Source of the DNA: Microcebus murinus
Taxonomy: Eukaryota; Chordata; Mammalia; Primates; Cheirogaleidae
NCBI RefSeq assembly: GCF_040939455.1
Contig: NC_134129.1
Location: 19,232,001 to 19,296,000, forward strand
Length of the DNA stretch: 64,000 nt
Direction: 5' to 3'
Positions 36,391 through 49,375 of this stretch are shown piece by piece. The notes beneath the pieces were generated by a model that did no database searches, was not told the origin of the DNA, and saw nothing but the letters and a program-made list of their open reading frames with translations. Positions within the stretch are counted from its first letter, which is position 1. Every line of letters begins with the position of its first letter. The position numbers and the translations under genes are program-made.

Positions 36391-37797
36391 CTCATGTCAG
36401 AAGGGTAGTGCTGAGGGGTTGTGTAAGAAAGTGGAAAAAATACTTTGGTTCTTCTATCTCTATTAACAGGTAAGCCATTAAAAAAGCAAAATGCAAAAAC
36501 CACTCGCAAACCAAATAAAAATAAAGATAACTCACGTAACCAAAGTTGGAAAAGTAAGGAAGATAAAACATCAGAGAAAGACTTGAGGCATCTGAGACTG
36601 CTTTATACAATTACACGGTAGTAACAAGGCAATGTGGAACATCCAAGATTGACAGGGGAGAATTATCTACAATAGCAGCAGTGGGGTGAAGCCAGGGAAA
36701 AAGGAACTGGAGCCAGAGAAATTGAACAGTGAATGATTTCAGGATTTCAACAAACAGAATAGAAACACATTTTTAATACCACTCAATTTGACTCTCACAG
36801 AAACTTTCTTCTAAAATATGAGAAAAAGAAAAACCAAGAAAACTATAGCCCTCTTGCATTAAGGTGGATAAGTAATGTATTCTTATAGAAAACTCAAGCA
36901 AATAAAATTCAGCAAACATACTCCCGTGTCTGACAGAGAATATTACTTGCTATGTATTACCATGATCTTCTGAAATGACAATCCAAGAGTGTGATCAGCA
37001 ATACCTCACAGAGATCACAAAGATGTGACTTCAGAGAGCATTTTCTGGCTGCTAGATTTGCATTTCCACAGGCTGAATATTTAGTATGACATATCACACA
37101 CGTGGCAATTTGAAAGAATATTGTTAGCTCAAGGACTTAGAAACAATATTATAGTAATAAATGTGCTCATATATAAATATGCTTTTAATATTTCAAGGAA
37201 AATAACAGTTAAAAAGTGGTTTATTCAATATTTCTTTTAGGCAATTTTACCATTATTGAAGAAAGTTCAAATCGAGTAATGTAATGAAAGCATATTGTAC
37301 TAAGGGGCTTTCAACAAATAATCTTTGCAATTTATAAAAATTAATTTTCAAATTGAATATCTTAAGCTTACATAATCTTTTCCTTTAATTTTCTTTCCCG
37401 TTAGAAAATTTCTTGCAGTGTATTTTTTCATAGTCAGCTTGTAAAGCAGGTGAGCAGTTTTAATAGAATTCTACTATTTGAAAAATTCCTGGCTGGAGAT
37501 GGGGGGGAGGGTAGGAAATGGAACCACATCAAGAAGAAAATCTTTCTAACGTGCTTAAATAGTGACAACGCTTGACACGTTTTTTTTTTTTTTTTTTTTC
37601 CAGTAATCTCCCTGTGAAGTAGCTATTTAAAAATTATATATTGCAGATTTTAATCCTGGACTTATCCGTTCAGGTCATGTTGTTGGTAAATGGCAGAGTA
37701 AATTGTGAACTTAGATTAGGCTGGTAGCAAAACTCATAACCATTTTCTTTGTTCTAAATCACATGATCTTTCATTTGATATTTACCTCAAATCAGTG

Positions 37798-37831
<34 letters not shown>

Positions 37832-38300
37832 TACATGTATGTAGACGTCCTTCTTTTATGGTTTGATGTGGAGAAGAGTAAGAGATGTGGTTACCTCCAT
37901 AAAAAGCAAAATAAATTAACAAATAAGTCACAGAAATACTAGGAATGGTGGCTGTCAATGTGAAATAGTAATATAACCATAATGGATTATTTTTCTAAAT
38001 GATACTGTTTTAGAACAACATTTTATTACCAAATTACTAAGATACTACAAACATAAACTTACCATCATTTCAAAAGTACATTAACAAAGTAACAAATTGG
38101 AGCCAAATTGCCCTTAGGATTAATGAGAATAGCTATTAATGAAATAATGCTTTAAGAAGTCATAAAGATAACAATCACTTTTAGCAAACTTTGGGTCTCC
38201 TGATAAACTGTGAAAATGGAAATAATTAGCGTGTGTATAATAATCACAAAATACTTGAGGAATCTCACTATTGTTTAATTCCTATTTAAATGAATTGGAA
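36391..38300. other. Intergenic sequence, no gene seen
   Basis: AT-rich DNA with a T22 run at about 37579-37600 and the (GT)n at 37801. No exon-like frame. Confidence 0.5.
37801..37829. repeat. (GT)n microsatellite
   Basis: 14.5 perfect GT units, long enough to be polymorphic. Confidence 0.97.
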
Positions 38301-38301
38301 T

Positions 38302-38572
38302 CTGGCTGGGTGCAGTATCTCCTGCCTATAATCCCAGTATTTAGGTAGGCTGAAGCGTTAGGATTGCTCAAGGATGATCAGGAGTTCAAGATCAGCCTGG
38401 GCAACATAGCAAAACTCCACCTATACAAAAAATAAAATTAAAAAAAAAAATAATCAGCCAGGTGTGGCGCTTCCCAGAAGGATCACTTGAGCCCAGGAGT
38501 TTGAGGTTATGGTAAGCTATGATCACACCACTGCATTCCAGTCTGAGAGACAGAGTGAAATCTTGTCTCTTA
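38302..38572 (+). mobile_element. Old Alu (AluJ-like) with right-arm deletion
   Basis: The left arm GGCTGGGTGCAGTATCTCCT...CACCTATACAAAAAATAAAATT is followed by a right arm that lacks the 'cctgtagtcccagctactcgg' part (GGTGTGGCGCTTCCCAGAAGG). It is highly diverged and lacks the strepsirrhine linker. Confidence 0.85.
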
Positions 38573-41500
38573 AAAAAATATTAATGGAAAGATAAATATG
38601 ATTTCTTTGACAATAGCTTTTGTAGTGGTCACAAGCCACCCAAAACAAATAAAAATCTTGGACTCAGCATTTTTTTTTTTCCCTCCATCAGCTTTTTCAC
38701 TGATTCCTTCTAATTTTAAATGATTCTGAATATAAAATATCTTCACTAAAATGTTCAACAATGAATTTCAGTAGACATTTACCCAAGGGTATACTAATTA
38801 CTTTCAAGTTTTAAAATGTTTTCTGCTTTGTTTGTTGGGTGAAACCCTGACTATACTTCTACTAACAGTAATCATTTGGCATGTATTATGCCTAATACTT
38901 TTATAGACACCAAGAAAAAAAAAGGCTTAGTTAGAGCCAAGAAGAGCACTATCCATCTACCACACTCAACATACTCAATCAAATCAAATATACCACTCCA
39001 GTTCCCATTTACCAGTTCCAGCACAGTTGGATACAGTCCAAAAATTTGAGTCTTATTTTGAAAATCTGAATCAAAAGTCCTTCCAATACCTGAAAAAACC
39101 ATCTGTTACTCATTTCTGTTTCATGAACTTCTTCCAGACACAGCATGATGTCTATTAGCACCAAGAATAGGAGCAGAATCACTTGGAGCCATAAGACTCA
39201 CCTTTCAAAATTAAGAACCATCAGATAATTTTAAATATAGTTGATGTTATTCAGAGTAACAAAATGAATTCATCTCAACAGACGGCCAATTTTTTTTTCA
39301 TTTCTGTTATTATAATGATTATATTCTGATAATGTATTCTAAACTATAGGAATATATTATCCATCTTTTTAATGTGATCTCTTTGACACAAATACTAGAA
39401 GCGCATCCTATGGAGGGATTTCTTCCTTGATGCATGTGCAGTGGTGAGGTGCGTGGGAAGATGTATGTTGTGGCAGTTCTCCAAGAAAGAGAAGACGACA
39501 TGCGAATAGATATGCAAGATATCTATAATGGGTAATGCCCTAGAAGGATGAAGAAAAAAGAGCCATACATAGAAAACAGGAAGAGCCTCAGACTGTGATG
39601 GGCATCTAAGGCCTGTGAAGGAAATAGAGACAGAATCGGGTAGGGAGATTCTGGGGCTGCAGCCCAGTTCCAAAAAAAAAAAAGTTTGGCGAGGCCAATG
39701 GGGAGTCCTCAAGCGAAATTACCTGCTGGAGAAGTCCTGGACCTCTTACGGATGTCCCTGAGCCTGGTTCCTCACCATGCTCAATCACTAGCTGAGTCCA
39801 GCGTGTGAGAAGTGTGTCCATAGCACAAACATTTCGGTAGATTCAGAGGGGCGGCAGTTAGGGCTACTATGCTTCCCTCAGGAGATCTGGGTTGGGTGCT
39901 CTTATGGGCTCCACACACAGGATCCAGCAAGGTTTCTGAATGAAAGGTTTAGTGACCCATATAGCTTGTTACTTAATTTCCAAATTACATAGCTTTGATT
40001 TTTTTCTTCTCCTTACCTTCAATGTTAGACCATTCAAATCCTCCTTTTGTCTACAGAGCATGAAGAAAACAAATCATTGGTGATTGCAGGTGCTTCTCTG
40101 CATTCCAAAGCAGACCGTATAAAAATGTTTTGCAACACATTTCTCTAATATCCAGTGGGTAAAAATCTCCCACACTATCTACTTTAGAGATGTCAACTGC
40201 ACCTTCCACCTCCTGGACTTCTCCAAATACAGATACTGTAAAAGAGAAACGACTTCCTGATCCAAGGGAAGCTATTCTCTTGAATAACTTACAATCCAGG
40301 ATGATATTTTTTGGTGTGTGGAAAAAAAATAATCTTTGCAGTCTAATTCTTAATTTAGAAACTCTGAATTGGGAAACATACAGAACATTATGTATTCAAC
40401 CATTAATACTGAAAATATAAGACCATGATTCAGAAAAAAATATCCCGTGTTTCGCACACTCTAGGCGCTACTGCTTTGATAACAGAATGCAGAACTATGT
40501 AACATGACTATACTTTCTGTCTCATGATATTCCACCTTCATCTCCCTCCACCTCTTCTCTAGGTTCACTGGCCTTTTATTTTATTTATTTTTTTTAATAT
40601 GCTCAGTTTACTTCCAACACTGGAATGCTAAATATCTTGCTCCTTCAACAATTTCCCTGGTACACCAACATCTCTTAAGGCTCACTTCATATACTCAAGG
40701 CCACATCTCTTATTCCAGTCCTAGAGTCAAGGAATACTTATATACAGATTCAGAATCCCTTCAAGATTATAGTCCCTCACCTCAAAGTTTTAACTTCCAT
40801 CATTCACTTTCTGTTCTGGCGCTTTTCCCACACAAAGGTTTGGGAGATGGGAGCCCAATTAGCATGCACACAGGGGCAACCTGGAAGTTCTGGTAGTAAA
40901 AAATGTCTAAGTAAACTTCCAACCAATGGAGAAAGTGAAATAATGAATCAATAGTTCTTCCTATGGTATCTAAGGTGGGAAATCATGGAAGACATCCTAC
41001 ACATTCCTCAAAAGGCCTTGGCAAAAATAAATCCCAATTGCTCATGGCCAAGACCAATTCCTCATTTCTTTGTGATTTTTCCCTGGTCTTTCAATTACCT
41101 GGAAGATGTGTATGTACTATTTTGCAAATAACATGATGAGCTTTTTTCGGTACATTTTAATTTTTGAAGTACTGTTACATTGAGGTAGAAGTGCTCTAAA
41201 CCCAGCTGAAAATGTGGGAGAGTAGACAGAGCTGAATGAGACTGTTAATGCAGTAATCATATACATAAGATTCTGCACAGATATATACATCTAAGTAAAT
41301 AACTGTTCATCTACTATTTATATGCACACTCAGTTAATATTTAATTAATTGCTTAATTCCTCATAGTCTATAAAAATACAATGTTTATGCTTTAAATATT
41401 TCTTACTATTTTAGATGTAAAACATAAGGGACCAAAAGATGATGAAGTTTTTTATTTTATAATATCTGATGTTTCTATACATTCACAGCAGGAAATAACT

Positions 41501-41770
41501 CATTATGGTTTATCAATAATTCAATGCCTATGAGAAACAATGAACTCACTAGAGAGATAAGTCACAAGGTCTTACTCCCCTAAATAGTGTACTACAAAAT
41601 ATTAAATGGCATAGTAATAAAAATATAATGATATGAATAGTCAAAAGTGAGTCAAAAAACAATACATTTCAGTACCTTGGACAGAGGCATTTTTTTTTTT
41701 TTTTTTTTTTTTTGGTAGTAACTGTATGGCTATATAGCGTGGATTTTCCTGTTAAAATATCAGTGTTCTT
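38573..41770. other. Intergenic sequence, no gene seen
   Basis: There is a somewhat GC-richer stretch at about 39400-39960, with purine-rich and CTGCAGCCC-type segments. It may be an old LTR or repeat that I cannot name. The rest is AT-rich. The minus-strand frames of 60-105 codons here show no recognisable domain. Confidence 0.4.
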
Positions 41771-42097
41771 GGCTGGGCGCTGTGGCTCACGCCTGTAATC
41801 CTAGCTCTTGGGAGGCCGAGGCGGGCGGATTGCTCAAGGTCTGGAGTTCAAAACCACCCTGAGCAAGAGCGAGACCCCGTCTCTACTATAAATAGAAAGA
41901 AATTAATTGGCCAACTGATATGTATATAAAAAATTAGCCGGGCATGGTGGCGCATGCCTGTAGTCCCAGCTACTCGGGAGGCTGAGGCAGAAGGATCACT
42001 CAAGCCCAGGAGATTGAGGTTGCTGTGAGCTAGGCTGACGCCACGGCACTCACTCTAGCCTGGACAACAAAGTGAGACTCTGTCTCAAAAAAAAAAA
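41771..42097 (+). mobile_element. Alu SINE (strepsirrhine dimer)
   Basis: A full dimer starts GGCTGGGCGCTGTGGCTCAC, with a near-perfect 16 bp duplication AAAATATCAGTGTTCT at 41754-41769 and 42098-42113. It is preceded by a T25 run at about 41692-41714. Confidence 0.95.
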
Positions 42098-42113
42098 AAA
42101 ATATCAGTGTTCT

Positions 42114-43454
42114 AGCTAGAAAACTGGAGAATATTAGTATTTACCTCATAGCAAGGTTCTAAGGATTTATTATGGCACATAGTACACATTCAATTAATGT
42201 TATTTCATTCTTTTCCTCCTCATTATTATTTTCTTTCTTCCTCAAATATTCTTGTTATTAATATCTTTTTTTAGAAACACTTTCACAAAATCCCTTTATC
42301 TTTAGTATATTATTTATGTTATGCAATGATTACATTTCAGAATTTATAAAGCATTTCTATATACATTGAATTCTGGATCCTGTCAAAACTTAGGTTTCCC
42401 AAGGGAACTTCCGTTCCTGTAAGTTACTTATCACGTGTGATGGACTTATTGTTGTCTTCCACAGACAATTTCCTGGAATATAGCAGTCCTTATGACATTA
42501 CATAAATTAATGAATTTGGGTCTTGTAAAAAGGGAAGTCAACTGGCTAATATTTATTAGTTTCATTTCGCAGATGAATAATTACTTTGGCTTCAAGTCTA
42601 CTTGTCCCTTTTTCTTATTGCAGATTGTCTCTTCCCCCTAAGACTTTTCTGAGTAATGTCCTTACTCTTGTCAAGTTTTCTGTCTGAGTAAGAACTCTCC
42701 TGAAGAGGGATATAAAATTGCCATCAAAGATCGATTCAGGTTAGCTTCCAAACTTCAATCACACTGTGGGATCTAGCATCATAGCAAATAGAAATCAGCC
42801 TTTGGAATCATATGCAGCTAGGTTTGTAGCCAGTGACTATTCCATTAAAGCTGGATAGATTTTTTAACAAGTAACATACTTTGTCTGATACTCACTATTC
42901 TTCTCATTTGTAAAATGAGCATAAACATTGTACTAGTAGGGACAGACCAGTGCCACTAAACAATCCCAAACTTGGAGCATTGCCTAGGAGCCCTGCTGAT
43001 TTTGGCTACTCAGAAACCCATGCTGACAGAATAGCCGCCATTCAAGTGCTGCTTGTCACTATACGAATGGTAGAAAAATAAACGCTAGAGAACTGGAAAT
43101 ATATGATAAACAAAACTGATGACTACTATTAACATCTCTACTTTGCATGATTTTTCTAAATAAAAATTGGAGATGATGTAGGTAAATCATATATTTCTAC
43201 ACCTACTCTATCACAATTTTCCAATAAATCATAACTATAGCTCCTCTTTAGCTAAAAATATCATCTCCCCCAGCCCATCTCCAATGCCATTCCTTTGGAT
43301 TCAGTGATTATTCAGCAACAGATGAGAGACATTGTCTTTGGAAGGCCCCTGTAAGGCACTCATATATCTCTATAATGATGGGAAGTTTTTAGGGAGTCTT
43401 TACTTCCTTCTCCTAACATGAGTGACCTTATCTGAACTATAATATCCACTTCCT
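42114..43454. other. Intergenic sequence, no gene seen
   Basis: AT-rich DNA with no exon-like open frame and no repeat I can name. Confidence 0.5.
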
Positions 43455-43620
43455 TTGTGTGTATTTTAATATTTACAAGGCTCTTTAGGAGACCTTATTT
43501 AATTTCATCTTCACAATGTTCAGAGACAACCATAAAGTATTGCTAGCCCCATTGCATAGTTAAGAATATAAGAGCTATGTTCTGAAAGTAAAAAGAAGTA
43601 GTAAAAAAAGGTCAAAGGCT
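43455..43620 (+). mobile_element. MIR SINE fragment
   Basis: The order 'gtgtgtattttaatatttacaaggctctttag', 'cttatttaatttcatcttcacaatgttcagag', 'agtattgctagccccattgcatagttaagaatat' is MIR-like. Confidence 0.5.
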
Positions 43621-43849
43621 GGGGCCTTTTCATATATACTTCCAGAGTTCTTTCTGCCTCAAAACTAGTTCTCTTTGATTGGTGAGCTCTCACTCTGGCC
43701 AGCCCAGATATCTAGCCCTGGGATATAAGGAAGGAGACAGAGGGTTCTTTCTAAGAAAAGGGACTGGGCACACGAGGACAAATCCCCTTTGGATAAAGGA
43801 TATCTGAGGTCATTACCTGGTAGGCAATGAGGGAACAGAGGGGCAAAGA

Positions 43850-44946
43850 CGCTAAAGGTATTGAGAAGAAGACCCCAAAGGCAATCACAGCAACAACAAA
43901 AAGAAATAAATGGGACCTGATCAAATTGAAAAGCTTCTGCCCAGGCAAGGAAATTGTCATGAGAGCAAACAGACAACCTACAGAATGGGAGAAAATATTC
44001 TAATGCTACACATCTGATAAAGGGCTGATATCTGGAATCTATACAGAACTCGGGAAAATCAGCAAGAAAAAAAGCAAACAACCCTATCAAAAAGTAGGCA
44101 AGGGACATGAACAGAAAATTTCAAACAAAGATAGAACAATGGTCGACAAACATATGAACAAATGCTCAACATCACTAATCATCAGGGAAATGCAAATCAA
44201 AACCACAATGAGATATCACTTAACTCTTGTGAGAATTGCTTTTACCAAAAAGTCCCCAAACAATAAATGCTGGCGTGGATGTGGAGAGATAGGAACACTC
44301 CTACACTACAGGTGAGACTGCCAACTAGTACAACCTCTGTGGAAAGCAATATGGAGATACCTCAAAGAGCTACAAGTAGAACTACCATTTGATCCAGCAA
44401 TCCTACTACTGGGCATCTACACAAAGGGATAAAAGACATTCTATAAAAAAGACACCCACACTCAAATGTTTATAGCAGCACAATTTGCAATTGCAAAGAT
44501 GTAGAAACAACCCAAGTACCCATCAATACATGAGTAGATTAATAAAATGTGGTATACATACCATGGAGTTACACTCAGCCACACACACACACAAAAACAA
44601 AACAAAAACCAAAAAAAAAAACCAAAAAAACAATGGTGATCTAGCACCTCTTGTATTATCCTGGATAGAGCTGGAGTCCATTCTATTAAGTGAAGTATCA
44701 CAAGAATGGAAAAACAAGCACCCACCATCAAATTGTATTAACTGATCAATACCTAAGTGCACATATAGTAGCAACATTCATTGGGTGTTGGGCAGGTGGG
44801 AGTAGAGAGAAGGGAACAGGTATATTCACACCTAATGGGTGTGGTGAACAATCTGGGGGATGGACACACTTGTAGCTCTGATTCAGGTGGGGCAAAGGCA
44901 ATACATGGAACCTGAACATTTGTACTACCATAATATGCTGAAATAA
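43850..44946 (+). mobile_element. L1 LINE, 5'-truncated, sense
   Basis: Starting near 'aaggtattgagaagaagaccccaaaggcaatcacagcaaca', it continues with ORF2 text (aaatgggacctgatcaaattgaaaagcttctg..., atcactaatcatcagggaaatgcaaatcaaaacca, 'ttggatgtggagagat', 'caatcctactactgggcat'). It then has the ORF2 end (ATAGAGCTGGAGTCCATTCT) and the 3' UTR, ending TACTACCATAATATGCTGAAATAAAAAA. It carries frame-breaking changes and an (AC)/(A)-rich expansion at about 44580-44630, so it has no intact ORF2. It is the longest L1 piece in the window. Confidence 0.92.
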
Positions 44947-46199
44947 AAAATATGTTTAGAAACCTATTACTATTTTTACTGTCGATTTATTTTTATTATT
45001 CCTATTATTGCATAATTATTAAATGGTACATAGGGATGCAGATTAAATTTATTACATTACATGTGATAAATTTAATTACTAAGTCAAATTTATGTAGTGA
45101 AGAAATTCAAAACCATTTTTTTTTAATATTCAGTAATTGCCTAGAAAGAGTAAGGATATAAAGAGATTGTTAATGTTGACATTTTATGCAGTACAAAATA
45201 ACATTTTATTATTATGTATTTTTGAAGATGCTTTTAATGAGAAGAAGCTCTGAAAGTTTTATCTGCTCCCAAACACTCAGGACAGTGATAACTCTTATTT
45301 GGAGGGGAAAAAAATGCAGCTTATTTACTATCGTTACGAATCAAGACATAAACTTATTCCTTGGACTATGTTCTAGGGCTGCTAATCTTTGCTAGTTGAC
45401 AAGAAAACTTTAGCATGCGCCTAAACCATGCGACTGACCCATCACAAATTATTAGTATGGGAATCAGGCGGGCAAGAAAAGGTGAATGGCCGAGGGTTCG
45501 AGAAACTGGCAGGATGCAGAGCACTGCATCCACAGATGTGGAAAAAAGGAGGTTTCGTCTGGCTCACACTCACTAAAAACAGACCTAAGGGCACTGGCCT
45601 ACAAAGTGGCACCGACCATAGAAAGCTCTAACTAAAAATAGAGGCACGGTGAGACAGAGTCCCACTGAGTACATAGCAAAGTCCTCCCAAGCTGATGAGG
45701 GCTTAACCAATCATGGCAGCTTACAACAAGTTCAGGGTGAAATGAGTGCACACTCAAAACAGGATAGCAGAACTCTTATGACACCTGCCTTTGCACACTT
45801 GGCAGACAGAAGGAAATGAGGAGCAATTCGATTCAGGACTGGGACCTCTATGTGTCCATTTTGGATAATGGGATTAAAACAAACAAGCAAACAACAACAA
45901 AAAAAAAACTCCCAAATGCAGCCTCTATCCGTTGCATCTAAAGGCTTTTAATATGCCACCAGGGTCATTTTTATTGGCCTGCAGGCAGAAATAATTTGCA
46001 TCTGTCAGGCCTCATTACTTGGGCAGCTCAGCACAGGCATGGAGAGACACAGATCATCAAGCGCTATGATTACTTTTCTTATTCATGAGCTAATGACATT
46101 GGATCCTTAGGAGAGGATATGCTCTTAAATATTCAGACAAGATCCACCGGTGAAGGAAGGGTGACTATCTCTGCTTATAATATCTCTGTTCACCAACTT
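44947..46199. other. Intergenic sequence, no gene seen
   Basis: The first 300 bases are AT-rich. The part from 45420 to 46000 is nearer to balanced composition. Several 65-70-codon frames occur, without recognisable motifs. Confidence 0.45.
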
Positions 46200-46310
46200 A
46201 ACAAATAATCATTAAGCACCTAAGTACCAGGCATGTTTATAGGTGCTAGAGTGAAAGCTATTAAAAAAAATAGTAGAAGCTTACATTCTAGCAGGGCAAC
46301 TTCAATTTCC
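46200..46310 (-). mobile_element. Probable L2 3' fragment, antisense
   Basis: The sequence 'aacaaataatcattaagcacctaagtaccaggcatgtttataggtgctagagtgaaag...agaagcttacattctagcaggg' matches the reverse-complement L2 3' end. Confidence 0.6.
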
Positions 46311-46830
46311 CTCTCTATAAACCAGAAACATAATTTATTTTACAATAAGAAATTTCTCATGGATATGTTTTTGTGGTGAGGTCAAGAAACACTGAATTTC
46401 ATGGTGTGTCTTTATATGATTTCTTACAAGGTTTTGAGATATCATTCCCTAGATACATAATCAAATATGAATCTTGCTGTTAACAATTTGTGCAAAAATT
46501 TTATTCCAACTAACTGTGCCAGGTTATCCTGAGAAAGCCTATTGAAGTTAAAATAGCAGATTGGTTCTGTTAAGATCTCAATTGTAGATAGTTCAGTTCA
46601 TCATGTCTTCTATTCATGGGGCAAGTTTAATATCGTCAGCCTTTACAAATCTTCTCTCTCATTTTATGTTTTATTCATTTATTTCCCTTTATCTTTTTTA
46701 TACAAATACCACCCTTAATAAACTCCCACCTTCCTATATCATTGTAGAAATACATGGCTATCTAGCAACATATAAAGTATTGTTGTGTATGTGTATATAC
46801 ATATTAAAATAACTAATACATTTTTCTTTT

Positions 46831-47177
<347 letters not shown>

Positions 47178-47179
47178 TT

Positions 47180-47290
47180 AATATATGCTAGGCACTCTTC
47201 TAAGTGCTTTTAATATATTAACTTAACCATTACAACAGTTTTATAGTATTGGCACTATTGTTTTCTTTCCCACTAAGAGGAATTTGTACA
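47180..47290 (+). mobile_element. MIR-like fragment
   Basis: The sequence 'aatatatgctaggcactcttctaagtgcttttaatatattaacttaaccattacaacag' fits the first half of MIR. Confidence 0.45.
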
Positions 47291-47329
47291 CACTATTATT
47301 TTGTCATGTAATATTCAACCCTTGATGTT

Positions 47330-47560
47330 TATATGTTTACCAGCTTGTCTGAGGCTATATCACTGTGGTCATAATTTGCACTTTTCTAGTTAATAGTGAG
47401 GTTATCTGTCTTTTTATGTAGTTTTGGCCATTGGGTTTCCTTTTTGTAAATAGAGTTTATATTTTTTGTTCATTTTCTATTGGGTTTAGTGCTTTCTTTT
47501 TGTTGATTTGAAGTAGTTTCTTGGACAGTCTAAATATTAATAATACAGAAATTTCTTTTT
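47330..47560 (-). mobile_element. Old L1 fragment, antisense
   Basis: The sequence 'cttttctagttaatagtgaggttatctgtctttttatgtagttttggccattgggtttcc' and 'ttttttgttcattttctattgggttt' matches the reverse complement of the older L1 ORF2/3' UTR junction region (taatgatgttgagcatctttttatgtgtttgttggccat...). It is diverged. Confidence 0.5.
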
Positions 47561-48489
47561 ACACTATTTACATTCCTTTTTATTTATTGATTTTTTAAAT
47601 CAACAGTTTGAGTACTACCTTGTCTAGTCATAATCACAATCAAATTGTAAGCTAATGCCCTGAGTGGAACCCAGAAATTTGGTGAAATTTAAATAAACAC
47701 AGATTATCAAGATTGAAACATAAAGAATAATGGCAACAAAAGCAAATTCATAACACAACGTTAGTGAAACTAGACTAACATTACATCAAAAAGTTTGTAA
47801 GCATAGCAAACCAGTAAGGAAGCCATGGGTATCCTCATTTTAATAACAATCAAACGATAGGGTTAGTAACTGAAGGTCAGTTATCACTTAGGTATGATGC
47901 AGCGGTTCCCAAAACCTCATTTTCATCAAAAGAAAAAGCGATTTTGATCGATTTAGTTTTTTGCCAATACTTTCAGAAAGACTGCCTATCTAAACCCTAT
48001 ATTGGTCACGTTTTGTGGCTGTTATTTATACGTGCAGAAAAAAAAAATCAATTATCAAAACATGAGTAAGGAAGAACTCAAGAACTTCTTTGCCAGTTTC
48101 CACACCTTCCTCTCTCTATAAATGTAAATGCCCAAGTGTTTCTTGGCCCGTACATACAGAGAAAGGTGTGTGTTGGCAAAAGATGATTGAAAATGAAATC
48201 TTTTGCCCATCCAGAGAACCTATCCATAAATGTAGTAAAGGAAAAAAAAACACAAAAAAACAATTCTATCATTGGGAAAGCATCCAACCATAAAATAATC
48301 ACATCCCAAGCAATCTATGAGTTTTCAAAGACAGAAAGAAATCTCATCGTTGCAGACAGCCAAGCTATGAAACCTGTTACACGCATGTTCTTAAGATACA
48401 CAGTAAAATGGTCCACAAGTAAGAGGACTGACAGCACACATAACTTACCTTCAATTCAATTGAAGGGTTTCAAGATGTTTATCATAATC
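47561..48489. other. Intergenic sequence, no gene seen
   Basis: AT-rich DNA. A 113-codon + frame (48187-48528) runs into the MIR at 48490 and shows no domain. Confidence 0.5.
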
Positions 48490-48610
48490 TATGAGGGCAA
48501 CATTATTATTATCCTCTTTTACAGATGAGGAAATTGAGGCACAGAGAGAAATAACAACCCATAATAGCCTGGTTCTGAAGTCTGAACAATTAGCCACTAC
48601 AATACCCTGG
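48490..48610 (+). mobile_element. MIR SINE fragment
   Basis: The sequence 'cattattattatcctcttttacagatgaggaaattgaggcacagagag' is a well-preserved MIR core, followed by 'ataatagcctggttctgaagtctgaac'. Confidence 0.8.
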
Positions 48611-48626
48611 AATCTTTATAATTCAT

Positions 48627-48661
48627 TCTCTCTCTCTCTCTCCCTTCTCTCTCTCTCTCTC
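48627..48661. repeat. (TC)n microsatellite
   Basis: Two TC runs separated by CCCT. Confidence 0.95.
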
Positions 48662-49204
48662 CACTCCCAAGTATTTCTCACCTCTTCTCAAGAAAGTTTT
48701 GATGACACTTTTAATTCTGTAAAACACTAGTAGACAGTTTACTTTCGGACACATGCAGACTTGATTTTTCTGAAGAAGTCAGATTGCTCTGACAGCCAAA
48801 GCCTGCTTTGAATGTTTAGAATTTACGACTAGTTAATTCCTGCTCGGTTAAAACAAAAATTTATAAAACCTAAAACAGGAGACAAAGTCGTTTTTCTCCC
48901 CCTCCCTCCAATATCCCTTCTTCCTGCTTCTTATAAAAGGTCCCAAGGATGGCCTCAAAAAATCTGAAATAGTTTATTTCTATCAAAATGAAAATTTTTG
49001 GTATTAAACAATCATGTCTATGAGCATATAGCTACCAAAGCAAAAATCCTGCCTGCCAAATATATTTTTCCTTATTAAGTCTCCAAGGAGTGTGAATTAA
49101 GTGTAAGTATTAGGCTAAACATTGAGAATAGCAGAGGAGGATAAGGTCACGGCCATTAGACATTTACAGGCTAGTAGGAAAGGTGGGCCCATTAACATTC
49201 CAAA

Positions 49205-49375
49205 CACTGGTACAGTTACAAACCCTCTTTTGCATTCATTATCTCATTTGATCTCCACTGCAGCTAGTGAGGGAGCTCTTATTTTAATTCTCACTTTGCA
49301 GATAAGAAAATTGAGGCTCAGAAAGGTTAATTAATTTGTCCAAATTTACACTCCAAACGAGAGGCTGAAACCGGC
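49205..49375 (+). mobile_element. MIR SINE
   Basis: The order 'ttcattatctcatttgatctccactgcagctagtgagggagctcttattttaattctcactttgcagataagaaaattgaggctcagaaaggttaattaatttgtcc...gaggctgaaaccggcgcttc' is a clear MIR. Confidence 0.85.
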